This document shows, one piece after another, positions 1-10,093 of a stretch of 64,000 bases of DNA. Source of the DNA: Manganibacter manganicus (lineage in GTDB: Bacteria > Pseudomonadota > Alphaproteobacteria > Rhizobiales > Rhizobiaceae). Positions within the stretch are counted from its first letter, which is position 1. Every line of letters starts with the position of its first letter. The DNA lies in assembly GCF_002075885.1 (NCBI RefSeq), contig NZ_MDET01000023.1:212078-276077 (forward strand). The letters are read 5' to 3'. The notes beneath the pieces were generated by a model, which did no database searches, was not told the DNA's origin, and worked only from the letters and a program-made list of their open reading frames with translations. A program made the translations under genes and the position numbers.

Positions 1-48
1 CCTCGATGTGGTTCTTCCCGAGCAATCTTGCTCGAAAGGAGAGAACCG

Positions 49-366
49 ATGAAAACGATTCTTCCAGCCTACGTCGCATGCGCGATACTGATGACGATGG
101 GCGTAGCCAACGCGCAGGACACGGTCATCGTACCGGCCCCCCAACCCGACACGGTGGTCATCCAGCCGGAGCAGCAGACTGTGATCCGGGAGTATGTGCA
201 TAAGAATCCGGTTGCTTCGGTGAATATCCTCGGACTGGAACTGGCACTGGGATCGAAAGTGCCCGATACGGTCGAGCTCCACGAAGTTCCCAATGCAACC
301 TATCGCTATACCGTGATTGACGACCAGACTGTCATCGTGGATCCCGAGACCCACGAAATCGTCTAG
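49..366 (+). CDS. DUF1236-like small exported protein
   Basis: A 105-residue protein with a clear N-terminal signal peptide (hydrophobic residues 4-20, AxA-type end at ANA|QD). The start at 49 is chosen over an in-frame start at 28 because AAGGAGAG lies just upstream. The mature part is acidic and repeats valine-rich strands (TVIVPAP, TVVIQPE, TVIRE, TVIVDPE) and ends in ETHEIV. This resembles the short rhizobial DUF1236 family, which has no known biochemical role. Export to the periplasm is inferred from the leader. It stands alone with no operon partner. Confidence 0.7.
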   Translation: MKTILPAYVACAILMTMGVANAQDTVIVPAPQPDTVVIQPEQQTVIREYVHKNPVASVNILGLELALGSKVPDTVELHEVPNATYRYTVIDDQTVIVDPETHEIV

Positions 367-715
367 ATCCTGCACTGATGTGCCTCTTCGACAGGGGCGC
401 ATATCGCGCCCCTTGTCGAGCGCCCTTGTCGGGCGACTGCGCTGGAAGCAGGTCGGAATGCTTCCAGCGCAGGCCTGTTTCTGCGCGGCAGGCGGTCCGC
501 CTGTGAAAGCGCCACATCCTCTCCCGCCGACGAGGGCGGGAACGGGTAGCCAATGAGCGATATCGCGAGCAGGTTATCTTATCGGGCGATAGCTGTCGCA
601 TCCGCCGCCCGCCGGCGTGTCGTCTATCTCCGACTGTCCGTTTTGTGGCCTACTCAGCGCGCGGCATCGTGTCTATTCTAATGAAGAGACAGCGATTATG
701 GAGGACGAAGCGCGC
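367..715. other. Intergenic gap with a 13-bp perfect hairpin
   Basis: No convincing gene lies here. The only structure seen is a perfect inverted repeat: arms 437-449 (CTGCGCTGGAAGC) and 460-472, with a 10-nt loop. It is followed by a poor T run, so it could be a weak terminator for the upstream gene or a dispersed palindrome. Confidence 0.5.
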
Positions 716-1870
716 ATGACCTGGCGCAAGACATTCATGGCATCGCTCGCCATGGCGGCAACCCTCATGTGCAACAGCGCCGTGCGGGCTCAAAGCATCA
801 ATGCCGGCGACCACATGGCAAGCGCCACTCGCCCTTTCGCCGTTCAGCCCGTGGCCGAATTCGACACACCCTGGGCGATCGCTTTCCTTCCGGATGGAAG
901 GATGCTCGTCACCGAAAAGCCGGGCCGGATATTTCTCGTCAGCCAGGAAGGGCAGAAGATCGAAATCGGCAATATGCCCGAGGTTGCCGCGTCCGGCCAG
1001 AACGGACTGCTCGACATTGCCCCTTCCCCGGATTTCGCAACCAGCTCACGCATCTACTTCACCTATGTCGCGCCAGATGATGGCGGCAGTCGCCTCGTGC
1101 TGAGCAGCGCCACGCTTTCCGTTTCAGGCGACGGTGCAACGCTTACCGATCGGACGGTTATCTGGCGGCAGACGCCGGGAGGCGGAGGCGGGCAGCCGGG
1201 CGGCATCATCGCCTTCGATCCAAAAGGAACTCATCTTTTCCTGACTGTCGGCGACCGTATGCGGCCGGCCAGCGCCCAGGACCCCGACCAGGCACGCGGC
1301 AAGGTGCTGCGTCTCAACCTCGACGGTAGCACGCCGCCGGACAACCCTCTCGCCGGAAAAGGCGGGATACAGGCGCAGACCTGGACGACAGGTCATCGCA
1401 ACCCCTACGGCCTGGCCTTCGCGCCCGACGGACGATTGTGGCTGCATGAAATGGGTCCGCGCGGCGGCGACGAACTGAACCTGATCGAGCCCGGTCGCAA
1501 CTACGGCTGGCCGGTTGTCTCCAATGGAGACGAATACAGCGGCGCCAAAATTCCCGACCACGACACGCGACCCGAATTCGCGTCTCCGGCCGTCTACTGG
1601 ACGCCTGTGATCGCCCCTGCCGGCCTTGCCTTTTACGAAGGCCCGATGTTTCCGCAATGGCAAGGCTCGGCGTTGATCGGCGGCCTTGCGGTGCATGCGC
1701 TCGTTCGCGTCGCTTTCGGCTCCGATGGCCGGCCCGACGAAGCCGATCGCTGGGGCATGGGCGCGCGCATACGTGATGTCGCCGTCGCCCCCGACGGAGC
1801 CGTCTGGATCATCGAGGACGACGAACCCGGCCATCTGCTGCGCCTCACGCCCGAGCGTCCGGACGGCTGA
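716..1870 (+). CDS. PQQ-dependent soluble aldose sugar dehydrogenase family protein
   Basis: A 384-residue protein with a signal peptide (residues 1-25, hydrophobic core then AVRAQ), so probably periplasmic. The body is a six-bladed beta-propeller of the glucose/sorbosone dehydrogenase (GSDH, YliI/Asd-type) family. Family motifs are visible: GQNGLLDIAPSPDF, TGHRNPYGLAFAPDG, GPRGGDELNLI and NYGWPVVSNGDEYSG, which in known members shape the PQQ/Ca site. Such enzymes oxidise aldoses and pass electrons to the respiratory chain; the substrate here is unknown. Start 716 is preferred because GGAGG lies 11 nt upstream; an in-frame ATG at 698 overlaps that Shine-Dalgarno. Confidence 0.85.
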   Translation: MTWRKTFMASLAMAATLMCNSAVRAQSINAGDHMASATRPFAVQPVAEFDTPWAIAFLPDGRMLVTEKPGRIFLVSQEGQKIEIGNMPEVAASGQNGLLDIAPSPDFATSSRIYFTYVAPDDGGSRLVLSSATLSVSGDGATLTDRTVIWRQTPGGGGGQPGGIIAFDPKGTHLFLTVGDRMRPASAQDPDQARGKVLRLNLDGSTPPDNPLAGKGGIQAQTWTTGHRNPYGLAFAPDGRLWLHEMGPRGGDELNLIEPGRNYGWPVVSNGDEYSGAKIPDHDTRPEFASPAVYWTPVIAPAGLAFYEGPMFPQWQGSALIGGLAVHALVRVAFGSDGRPDEADRWGMGARIRDVAVAPDGAVWIIEDDEPGHLLRLTPERPDG

Positions 1871-2016
1871 AGCGGTTCCTCGACGTTTTCCCCTATTGAT
1901 GACCCACAGCATTTGCGTGTGAGTTGACGGGCCGGACCACGGTCGCCATACGGTTGGGCCAAAAGGCGCGTCGAACCATTCCATGTGCGGCAGCGCCTGT
2001 CCTCGAGAGGAACCCT

Positions 2017-2721
2017 ATGGAAGCCATCAACGCGCTGATCGACGCTGCCCGCGCTTCTTCTTCCGTGTGCGCCTTGCTGGTCATCCTGATTGTCGTCGTC
2101 GTTGCCACCATCCTGACCGTCGCCTTCGACCGCCGCATGGCGGTGTTGGCAGCCGTTGCGCGCGCCATCGACCGGATCAACGAGTTTGTCGGCAAATGGG
2201 TGTCCTGGCTGATTTTGGCGTCGATCGTCGTCAGCGCCGGAAACGCCATTATCCGCAAAACCTTCGATATCTCATCCAATGCCTGGCTGGAACTGCAATG
2301 GTATCTGTTCGGCGCGGCCTTCCTGCTGGCAGCCGCCTATACGCTCAAGCAGAACGAACATATCCGCATCGACATCATATATGGCCTGTTTCCACGCCGG
2401 GTGCAGCACTGGATCGACCTTTTCGGCCATTTGTTCTTCCTGATGCCGTTCGCCACGCTGATGCTGTTCTACCTCGTGCCTTATGTCGGCCGGTCCTTCG
2501 GAAGCGGTGAAATGTCCACCAATGCCGGCGGGCTGATCATCTGGCCGGCCAAGGCGGCGCTGCTCGGCGGCTTCTTCTTCCTGTGGCTGCAAGGCATTTC
2601 CGAAGCCATCAAGAAGATCGCGGTGATCAGCGGCAACATGGACGATCCGGCGCCTTTCGTCTCGGCCCACCAGCAGGCCGAACGCGAAGCCCAGGAAATC
2701 GTCGACGAGGTGCGCCAATGA
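2017..2721 (+). CDS. TRAP transporter small permease (DctQ family)
   Basis: A 234-residue membrane protein with an N-terminal hydrophobic segment and the four-helix DctQ core (about residues 65-190), including a KQNEHIRIDI segment typical of the family. It partners the large permease downstream in Na+-driven organic acid uptake. Its stop overlaps the next start by 4 bp (ATGA), indicating co-translation. The start follows GAGAGGAACCCT. The extra N-terminal helix and long linker are typical of TakQ-like members. Confidence 0.88.
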   Translation: MEAINALIDAARASSSVCALLVILIVVVVATILTVAFDRRMAVLAAVARAIDRINEFVGKWVSWLILASIVVSAGNAIIRKTFDISSNAWLELQWYLFGAAFLLAAAYTLKQNEHIRIDIIYGLFPRRVQHWIDLFGHLFFLMPFATLMLFYLVPYVGRSFGSGEMSTNAGGLIIWPAKAALLGGFFFLWLQGISEAIKKIAVISGNMDDPAPFVSAHQQAEREAQEIVDEVRQ

Positions 2722-4475
2722 TCGACTTCATCGCCCAGAACATGGCGCCGATCATGTTCTGCTCGCTGGTGGTCTTCATGCTGATCGGCTACCCCGTTGC
2801 TTTTTCGCTCGCCGCCAACGGACTGCTGTTCTTCTTCATCGGCGTGGAGCTTGCGCCCTATTCGCACGGCAGCATCAATCTTTCATGGCCGCTCCTGCAC
2901 GCCCTGCCCGACCGCTTCTATGGCGGGGTGATGGCGAACGAGACGCTGCTGGCCATCCCGTTCTTCACCTTCATGGGCATCGTGCTGGAACGCTCCGGCA
3001 TGGCGGAGGACCTGCTCGACACGATCGGGCAATTGTTCGGGCCGATCCGCGGCGGCCTTGCCTATGCGGTCATCATCGTCGGCGCGCTTCTGGCGGCCAC
3101 CACCGGCGTGGTCGCGGCATCGGTCATCGCCATGGGGCTGATCTCGCTGCCGATCATGCTGCGCTACGGCTATGACCGGCGGCTGGCCTCAGGCGTCATC
3201 GCAGCCTCGGGAACGCTGGCGCAGATCATCCCGCCCTCACTGGTTCTGATCGTGCTGGCCGACCAACTGGGCCGCTCGGTCGGCGACATGTATTCCGGCG
3301 CGCTGGTGCCGGGCCTCGTGCTCACCGGTCTCTATCTCGGCTATGTGCTGGTGATGTCGATCGTGCGGCCGAAATCCATGCCGGCGCTGCCGCCCGAAGC
3401 ACGCACGCTCGGTCATGGGGTGACCTCGCTGATCCTCGCGCTGGTCGTCACGGTGGCCGTATCCTACGCCGCCTATCGCTATCTTGAGCCGGTGCATGGC
3501 GAAAACGCCGAAATCCTTGGCGCTTCGGTCGGCATCATCGTCATCTATGTCGTGGCGCTCGCCGACAAGGCGCTGAACCTCAACCTGATGTCGCGGCTGG
3601 CGCAACAGGTGGTGATGGTGCTCATCCCGCCGCTGGCGCTGATCTTCCTCGTTCTGGGCACCATCTTCCTCGGCATCGCGACCCCGACCGAAGGCGGCGC
3701 GATGGGTGCGGTCGGCGCCATGGCCATGGCGGCGCTGAAGCGGCGGCTGACGCTGGACCTGATCAAACAGGCGCTCGCCTCGACGACGCGGCTGTCCTCC
3801 TTCGTGCTGTTCATCCTGATCGGCGCGCGCGTCTTTTCGCTGACCTTTTACGGCGTCAACGGTCATGTCTGGGTCGAGCATCTCCTGACATCGCTGCCCG
3901 GCGGCGAGGCCGGCTTCCTGATCTTCGTCAACCTGATCGTGTTCTTCCTGGCCTTCTTCCTCGATTTCTTCGAGCTTGCCTTCATCATCATTCCGCTGCT
4001 GGCGCCGGCGGCCGACAAGCTCGGCATCGATCTGATCTGGTTCGGCGTGCTGCTCGGCATCAACATGCAGACCTCGTTCATGCACCCGCCCTTCGGCTTC
4101 GCGCTGTTTTATTTGCGCTCGGTCGCCGCGCGGGTGCCTTATCTCGATCGCATCACCGGCAAGCAGATCGCGCCGGTCACGACAGGCCAGATCTACTGGG
4201 GCGCGGTGCCGTTCGTGTGCATCCAGATCCTGATGATCGGCATCACCATCGCCTTCCCCCAGATGGTGATGCGCTACAAGCACGAGCCGGTGAACTCCGC
4301 ACCCGCGGTCATCAAGCTGCCGCAACTGCCCGGCCTGTCCCTGCCGCAGATCGGCGCGCAGCCGGCCTCACCAGCCGCGCCCGATCTGTCGCAACCGCCG
4401 AATTTCGGCACGACGCCGGCAAAGCCCGCCGCACCGCCGGCGCCGGATCTTTCGCAGCCGCCAAGCTTCAATTGA
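2718..4475 (+). CDS. TRAP transporter large permease (DctM family)
   Basis: A 585-residue multi-spanning protein, the transport channel of a TRAP system. Typical DctM features are seen: the N-terminal GYPVAFSLAANG segment, repeated glycine-rich helices, and ATPTEGGAMGAVGAM at about residues 317-330. It is longer than ordinary DctM (about 425) because of an inserted region around residues 205-300, as in TakM-type proteins, plus a proline/alanine-rich C-terminal tail with repeated PDLSQPP. The start is fixed by the 4-bp overlap with dctQ. The binding protein is on the opposite strand downstream. Confidence 0.9.
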   Translation: MIDFIAQNMAPIMFCSLVVFMLIGYPVAFSLAANGLLFFFIGVELAPYSHGSINLSWPLLHALPDRFYGGVMANETLLAIPFFTFMGIVLERSGMAEDLLDTIGQLFGPIRGGLAYAVIIVGALLAATTGVVAASVIAMGLISLPIMLRYGYDRRLASGVIAASGTLAQIIPPSLVLIVLADQLGRSVGDMYSGALVPGLVLTGLYLGYVLVMSIVRPKSMPALPPEARTLGHGVTSLILALVVTVAVSYAAYRYLEPVHGENAEILGASVGIIVIYVVALADKALNLNLMSRLAQQVVMVLIPPLALIFLVLGTIFLGIATPTEGGAMGAVGAMAMAALKRRLTLDLIKQALASTTRLSSFVLFILIGARVFSLTFYGVNGHVWVEHLLTSLPGGEAGFLIFVNLIVFFLAFFLDFFELAFIIIPLLAPAADKLGIDLIWFGVLLGINMQTSFMHPPFGFALFYLRSVAARVPYLDRITGKQIAPVTTGQIYWGAVPFVCIQILMIGITIAFPQMVMRYKHEPVNSAPAVIKLPQLPGLSLPQIGAQPASPAAPDLSQPPNFGTTPAKPAAPPAPDLSQPPSFN

Positions 4476-4486
4476 AATGCGTAAAC

Positions 4487-4515
4487 AAAACCCCGGAGCG
4501 ACGCTCCGGGGTTTT
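4487..4515 (+). terminator. Rho-independent terminator after the TRAP permeases
   Basis: A perfect 9-bp GC stem (CCCCGGAGC at 4491-4499, GCTCCGGGG at 4503-4511) with a GAC loop, flanked by AAAA and TTTT. It is symmetrical, so it may act from both sides. Confidence 0.85.
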
Positions 4516-4577
4516 ACGGTGGCAGATGTGCCAAGCCTCAATGTCTGAATCAAAAGGGTGGCAGGCCGGGCGAAACG

Positions 4578-4783
4578 GGTGATTTCGAGAACCGGAGCGC
4601 AGCGTACATAATACCAACGGTCATTTTGAATGACCGTTGGAGCGCGCGACTGCGCGCCGCGCCCGTTGGCGCGAAAGCCAAGTGGCCCGGATGGGCTGCG
4701 CCGGCGATTGAGGCGTCCTGGATGTGTCAACGTCCAAGACCTCTGGTATAAGGTACGTGAGCAGCGGACGCGCAGAAATCGCC
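4578..4783. repeat. RIME/REP-like palindromic intergenic repeat
   Basis: The outer arms (4578-4615 and 4745-4783) are imperfect inverted copies sharing GGYGATTTC and GTAC...TATACC blocks. Inside is a perfect 11-bp hairpin with arms 4614-4624 (CCAACGGTCAT) and 4630-4640, then GC-rich short palindromes. This resembles dispersed repeats known from rhizobial genomes; the family assignment is from memory. Confidence 0.55.
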
Positions 4784-4820
4784 GGTTTCAGCCTGGCATG
4801 GCGACTTTCGGATCAGACAT

Positions 4821-5972
<1,152 letters not shown>

Positions 5973-6524
5973 CTAAACTGAGCACGGAACGGTTTGACGC
6001 GCAATTCCCATGACCGGCTTCAATGCGCCTTGACGCGCCTCACCGCCAAGTTGAGACGGACCTCGCGTGCCCTTCTCGTCAAAAAACGCGAGCCAGGCCC
6101 GCGCTTCGGCAGGCGAATCGGAGCCGCGCAGTCGCGCGCGCAGTTCGGGCTGACGCAGAAGACGGCAGAAGCTGGCAAGTGTCGGCAGGAAGCCGGCCAT
6201 GTCCGAACTCGGCCACAGGAATGCCAGAAGCAGGTCGACCGGATCATTGTCGGGCGAACCGAACCAGACAGGCTCCTGCAATGTCGCCATCATGGCCACG
6301 GGACCGGCAATGCCCTCGATCCGCGCATGTGGCACAGCGACGCCGTGACCGATGCCCGTCGAGCCGAGACGTTCCCGGCGTTGCAGCGCCGTCAGCACCT
6401 CGCCTACACCCTTGCCGACATTGTTGCCGAGTTGAGCCGCGATCCTGGTCAAGGCGGACCGCTTTCCCTTCGCCGGCATGCGGATCACCACGTCCTGCTC
6501 GCGCAGGATATCACCGATCTCCAT
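5973..6524 (-). CDS. PTS EIIA-type protein (PtsN-like)
   Basis: About 183 residues, with the fold of nitrogen-PTS EIIA. The phosphorylated histidine is the one in GHGVAVPHARI (about residue 67). The C-terminal half is weaker and unusually arginine-rich. Start 6524 is chosen because GGAGG lies 5 nt upstream; other in-frame ATGs sit nearby. It is upstream of, and in line with, the TRAP receptor gene. PtsN proteins usually relay phosphorylation to regulate metabolism; the standard ptsN sits next to rpoN, so this is probably a second paralogue. Confidence 0.75.
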   Translation of the reverse strand: MEIGDILREQDVVIRMPAKGKRSALTRIAAQLGNNVGKGVGEVLTALQRRERLGSTGIGHGVAVPHARIEGIAGPVAMMATLQEPVWFGSPDNDPVDLLLAFLWPSSDMAGFLPTLASFCRLLRQPELRARLRGSDSPAEARAWLAFFDEKGTRGPSQLGGEARQGALKPVMGIARQTVPCSV

Positions 6525-6604
6525 CATAGCCTCCATGAGTTTGCCGCTTTTTGCCGAGCGCGAATGCGTGCCGGCAAAAGCCACGAGACAAGAACGGCGA
6601 TAAT

Positions 6605-6802
6605 TCAGTCGGTTCGCTCAACCGCGCCCGAAATGCCGACCCTGCCCCGCGTCCGCGCCGGGCTATGGATGCGGGAGCGCGGCTGATCGGTGAAGGCGAA
6701 AGGGACAACAAGCGATGCAATGCACCACGGGCACCGCGCAGCGGCCCTTGGCAGCGTGCGGTTGCAGGAAGGGCAGATATGTCGTGAACGGACAATTCTC
6801 AT
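6605..6802 (-). CDS. Small zinc-ribbon-like hypothetical protein
   Basis: A 65-residue reading frame with CPSC and CPWC pairs nine residues apart, a zinc-ribbon pattern. GGAG lies 6 nt before the ATG at 6802. The C-terminal half is basic and low in structure. Nothing else supports it, so it may be non-coding. Confidence 0.4.
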   Translation of the reverse strand: MRIVRSRHICPSCNRTLPRAAARCPWCIASLVVPFAFTDQPRSRIHSPARTRGRVGISGAVERTD

Positions 6803-7184
6803 GTTACGCTCCATCGGTGCGACGCCAAAGCGCCGCAGAATGAACCGCAATTATCGAATGTCCCGGAGCAGGTATTATGTGCGGGTTTCAGGGTTAAGCG
6901 GCCCGCTCCGGGAAAGGTCGCGTCCTTTTCCGGCAAGCCTCGAAACTCTGATGAAGGTATCCATGCACATGCCTTCCCATATGGGGTCTGACGACGGCAT
7001 TTTCAAGGCACCCCGTTCCCGGCCGATCTGGATTTTCCTTTTTCTGTCAGATATTTGGCTCCCTGTCAGGCCCGCCCGCGCATTCTGCGGACCAGGGCCT
7101 GAGCTTCAAGCAAGTTGCCATTGGCAAAGTTCGTTACAATCACCTATTTTGTATGCGCAGCACCCATAATGGATTCCGGCCAAA
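6803..7184. promoter_or_regulatory. Gap upstream of the C26 hydrolase, with a 13-bp palindrome
   Basis: No gene is seen in this 382-bp gap. At 7115-7127 lies the perfect palindrome TTGCCATTGGCAA, 57 bp before the start at 7185, in the position of an operator or activator site. Which regulator binds it is unknown. Confidence 0.4.
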
Positions 7185-7958
7185 ATGCTTCAGCCCCTCG
7201 TTGCCGTTTCTACCGACGTCAAGCAGTTCGAGAACTACATTTGGCATGCCGCGCCGCAGCAATATCTGGAAGCCGCGCTACTGGGCGCCGGCGTGCTGCC
7301 GGTGCTGCTGCCTTCGCTCGGTGAGAAACTCGACCTCGATGAACTTCTTTCAGGCGTCGATGGGGTGATGATCACCGGCTCGAAATCTAACGTCCATCCC
7401 TCGCTTTATGGTGGCGATGCCAGCGAGGAGAACGGGCCATACGACCCGGCGCGCGACGCTACCACCCTCCCGCTGATCAGCAAGGCGGTGGAGCGCGGTG
7501 TGCCGCTCCTGGCGATCTGCCGCGGCATTCAGGAAATGAACGTCGCGCTCGGCGGCACGCTGGCAACCGAAATCCAGGATCGCGAAGGCGCGCTCGACCA
7601 TCGCGCGCCGCCAAGCGACATTCAGGACGAGCGTTTCGCCATTCGCCAGACACTGTCGATCAAGCCCGGAAGTTGCTTGGCCGGCGTGTTCGGAGCCGGC
7701 GAAATCAAGGTCAATTCAGTTCACCGGCAGGCGATCGACCGGCTGGGGCCGAAATTGCAGGCCGAGGCGGTGGCCGAAGACGGCACGGTGGAGGCGGTCT
7801 CGGTGCGCGATGCCCGCGCCTTCGCGGTCGGCGTGCAATGGCACCCTGAATATTGGGTGAAGTCGGACAGCATCTCGCAAAAAATGTTTAAGGCTTTCGG
7901 CGATGCGGTGCGGGCGCATGCCACCGCCAGGCACGGCGTACGCGCGGCAGCGGAGTAG
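7185..7958 (+). CDS. Class I glutamine amidotransferase-like hydrolase (peptidase C26)
   Basis: A 257-residue cytosolic hydrolase of the gamma-glutamyl-GABA hydrolase family (E. coli PuuD of the putrescine route). The nucleophile cysteine lies in LAICRGIQEMN and the catalytic histidine/glutamate pair in GVQWHPEY. The family cleaves gamma-glutamyl bonds made by a glutamine-synthetase-like ligase, and such a ligase lies at 15526, so polyamine or amine catabolism is plausible. The symbol puuD is avoided because it also names the urate hydroxylase found later in this window. Confidence 0.85.
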   Translation: MLQPLVAVSTDVKQFENYIWHAAPQQYLEAALLGAGVLPVLLPSLGEKLDLDELLSGVDGVMITGSKSNVHPSLYGGDASEENGPYDPARDATTLPLISKAVERGVPLLAICRGIQEMNVALGGTLATEIQDREGALDHRAPPSDIQDERFAIRQTLSIKPGSCLAGVFGAGEIKVNSVHRQAIDRLGPKLQAEAVAEDGTVEAVSVRDARAFAVGVQWHPEYWVKSDSISQKMFKAFGDAVRAHATARHGVRAAAE

Positions 7959-7984
7959 CGGTTCCCCCTTGTGGGGCGGGTAAG

Positions 7985-8974
7985 TCAGCGCGCCTTCACG
8001 TTCACCGTCTCGGCGACCGGCGTTCGCGCCCTGCCCTCGCTGAACCACGTCACCAGATTGTCCACGCACAGATCGGCCATGGCGCGGCGCGTATGAACCG
8101 AGGCCGAGCCGACATGCGGCAAAAGCACCGTGTTGGGCGCATCGAGCAAAGCCTGCGGCACGTTCGGTTCATCGGCGAAGACATCGAGGCCGGCAGCGGC
8201 GATAGTGCCATTGGTCAGCGCCGCAGCCAGAGCCGCCTCGTCCACTGTCGAGCCACGGCCGATATTGACCAGAACGCCGGTCGGCCCGAGTGCGGCCAGA
8301 ATTTCGGCATTGATCGCCTTTTCCGTCGCAGCCCCGCCGGGAGCGACGCAGATCAGCGTGTCGACCGCTTCCGCCAGCGCTTTCAGGCTCGAATGATACG
8401 TATAGGAAACGCCCTCCACCGGGCGGCGGTTGTGATAGGCGATCGGCAATCCGAAAGGTTCCAGCCGGCGCGCGACAGCCAACCCGATTCGGCCAAGGCC
8501 GAAAATGCCGATGCGGCGCTCGCGCAGGGTCAGCGGCGTGACGCGGTAATGGCCCTTCGTCACCCAGTTGCCGGCGCGCAGCCACGCCTCGGCGCGCGGA
8601 AATTCGCGGATGGCCGAGATCAGCAGGCCCACAGCGGAATCGGCAACCTCCTCGGTCAGCACGTCGGGCGTGTTGGTGACCATGATGCCGTTCTTGCCGG
8701 CATAGGCGGCATCGACGCCGTCATAGCCGACGCCGAAATTGGCGACGATCTCGACCTTCGGCAGCGCCTGCAAAAATTGCGGCCCGACAAAGGAGCCGCC
8801 GACGACCGGCGCGGCCGCAACACCGCGCACGGTCTCGCGCATTTCGGCGGTCAGCAGCGAAGGGTCGATTTGCTCGATCGTCACCAGCCTGAACGTGTCG
8901 CGGATGCGGGCAATGGCATGCTCATGCAACTTGCCGGCGACAAGGACGGGAATGGAGCTAAGGTCAGATGTCAT
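7985..8974 (-). CDS. D-2-hydroxyacid dehydrogenase (glyoxylate/hydroxypyruvate reductase type)
   Basis: A 329-residue NAD(P)-dependent dehydrogenase. The Rossmann motif GLGRIG is near residue 155. The catalytic residues appear as Arg in VNIGRGSTVDE, Glu in DVFADEPNVP and His in LLPHVGS. Such enzymes reduce glyoxylate or hydroxypyruvate to glycolate or glycerate. With the glycerate kinase at 17120 and the glyoxylate-forming purine genes this would make a carbon-recovery route; that link is inference. No good Shine-Dalgarno is seen at the ATG. Confidence 0.87.
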   Translation of the reverse strand: MTSDLSSIPVLVAGKLHEHAIARIRDTFRLVTIEQIDPSLLTAEMRETVRGVAAAPVVGGSFVGPQFLQALPKVEIVANFGVGYDGVDAAYAGKNGIMVTNTPDVLTEEVADSAVGLLISAIREFPRAEAWLRAGNWVTKGHYRVTPLTLRERRIGIFGLGRIGLAVARRLEPFGLPIAYHNRRPVEGVSYTYHSSLKALAEAVDTLICVAPGGAATEKAINAEILAALGPTGVLVNIGRGSTVDEAALAAALTNGTIAAAGLDVFADEPNVPQALLDAPNTVLLPHVGSASVHTRRAMADLCVDNLVTWFSEGRARTPVAETVNVKAR

Positions 8975-9010
8975 GGGAGATTTCGCTATTCATGGACGAG
9001 AATGGAAAGA

Positions 9011-10033
9011 TCAGAGACGCACCACCGGGCGCGCGGTGGACTGGCGTACATGGAGTTCGGGCCGGATCAGTTCTTCATTGGGGCGCAGTGTCTGGCCGTT
9101 CAGCTTGTCGAGAAGGGCGCTTGCCGCACGGCGGCCGACCTCGCGCTGGCCGTTCCAGACGGTGGTGAGCGCCGGCGTTGCGATGGCCGCCTCCTCCAGA
9201 TCGTCATAACCGGTCACGGAAATGTCGACGCCCGGCGTCAGGCCGGCGCGGGAAATGCCGTTCATCAGGCCGATGGCGACCAGATCGTTCCAGCAGCAGG
9301 CGGCGGTCGGCTTGTCCTTGAGGGCAAGGAAATGGCTCGCCGCCTCGAAGCCGCCCTGCTTGGTGCGCGGGCCGGGAATGCGCCAGGACGCACGCGCTTC
9401 CAGCCCCGCCGCCTCCATGGCGTTGACATAGCCGTGATAGCGGTCGCGCCCGGTGGAGGTATCGTCGGTGCCGCCGATCATGGCGATGCGCTTGTGGCCG
9501 AGCGAGATCAGGTGGTTGGTGGCAAGTGCGGTGCCATAGGCGTCGTCGCCGCGAAAGACCGGCACATGCGCGCCCTCGACATCACGCGCGATGAGCACCG
9601 CCGGCAGGCCGTTGCCTTCGGCGGCCAGAATATCGGATGCCGGCGTGTCGATGGCCGGCGACATGATGACGCCATCGGCGCCAAGCTGCAAAAGCGTGTC
9701 GATGAAGGTGCGCTGCTTGTCCAACTGGTCGTAATGGTTGGACAGAAGGAAGGTCTGCCGGCTGCGGTCGAGTTCATGCTCGATGGAGCGCAGGATCTCG
9801 GCATAGAAAGGGTTCATGATGTCGTGCACCACGACGCCGACAATGCCGGAGCGCGAGGTGCGCAGCGAAGCCGCGCGGCGATTGTAGATATAGCCGATCT
9901 CGCGGGCATGTTCCTTGATGCGCTCGCGTGTCGTTCCGGCGACCAGCGGGCTGTCGCGCAGCGCCAGCGACACCGTGGCGGTCGAGACACCGAGCGCGTC
10001 CGCGATCGTCGAGAGCTTGATCTTCTGTGCCAG
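9011..10033 (-). CDS. LacI-family transcriptional regulator, probable CTG start
   Basis: The protein has an N-terminal lambda-repressor-like HTH (KLSTIADALGVSTATVSLAL), the hinge, and a periplasmic-binding-protein-like sensor domain. No ATG, GTG or TTG occurs in frame between the upstream stop and the HTH. A CTG at 10033, 7 nt after GGAAGG, is the best start and gives 340 residues. A start at the internal GTG (9973) would delete half of the HTH. A palindrome at 10050-10064 suggests autoregulation. It lies just downstream of the DMT transporter gene. The effector is unknown. Confidence 0.85.
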   Translation of the reverse strand: MAQKIKLSTIADALGVSTATVSLALRDSPLVAGTTRERIKEHAREIGYIYNRRAASLRTSRSGIVGVVVHDIMNPFYAEILRSIEHELDRSRQTFLLSNHYDQLDKQRTFIDTLLQLGADGVIMSPAIDTPASDILAAEGNGLPAVLIARDVEGAHVPVFRGDDAYGTALATNHLISLGHKRIAMIGGTDDTSTGRDRYHGYVNAMEAAGLEARASWRIPGPRTKQGGFEAASHFLALKDKPTAACCWNDLVAIGLMNGISRAGLTPGVDISVTGYDDLEEAAIATPALTTVWNGQREVGRRAASALLDKLNGQTLRPNEELIRPELHVRQSTARPVVRL

Positions 10034-10049
10034 GGCGGGGCCTTCCGGA

Positions 10050-10064
10050 TTTAAACAGTTTAAA
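10050..10064. promoter_or_regulatory. Candidate LacI-family operator
   Basis: TTTAAACAGTTTAAA is a perfect 15-bp palindrome directly upstream of the lacI-type gene, between it and the DMT transporter gene. Size and position fit a LacI-family autoregulatory operator. Confidence 0.55.
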
Positions 10065-10093
10065 GCCGGCTTATGCCACCGTTGCGGGTCAAA

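Noticed and set aside
6690..7169. A 159-codon plus-strand frame before the C26 hydrolase
   Set aside because: No ribosome site, no domain and composition unlike neighbours; it also overlaps the better supported zinc-ribbon frame.
8093..10054. A 653-codon open frame opposite the hydroxyacid dehydrogenase and LacI genes
   Set aside because: Typical third-position GC shadow frame; both minus-strand genes have full catalytic or HTH motifs.
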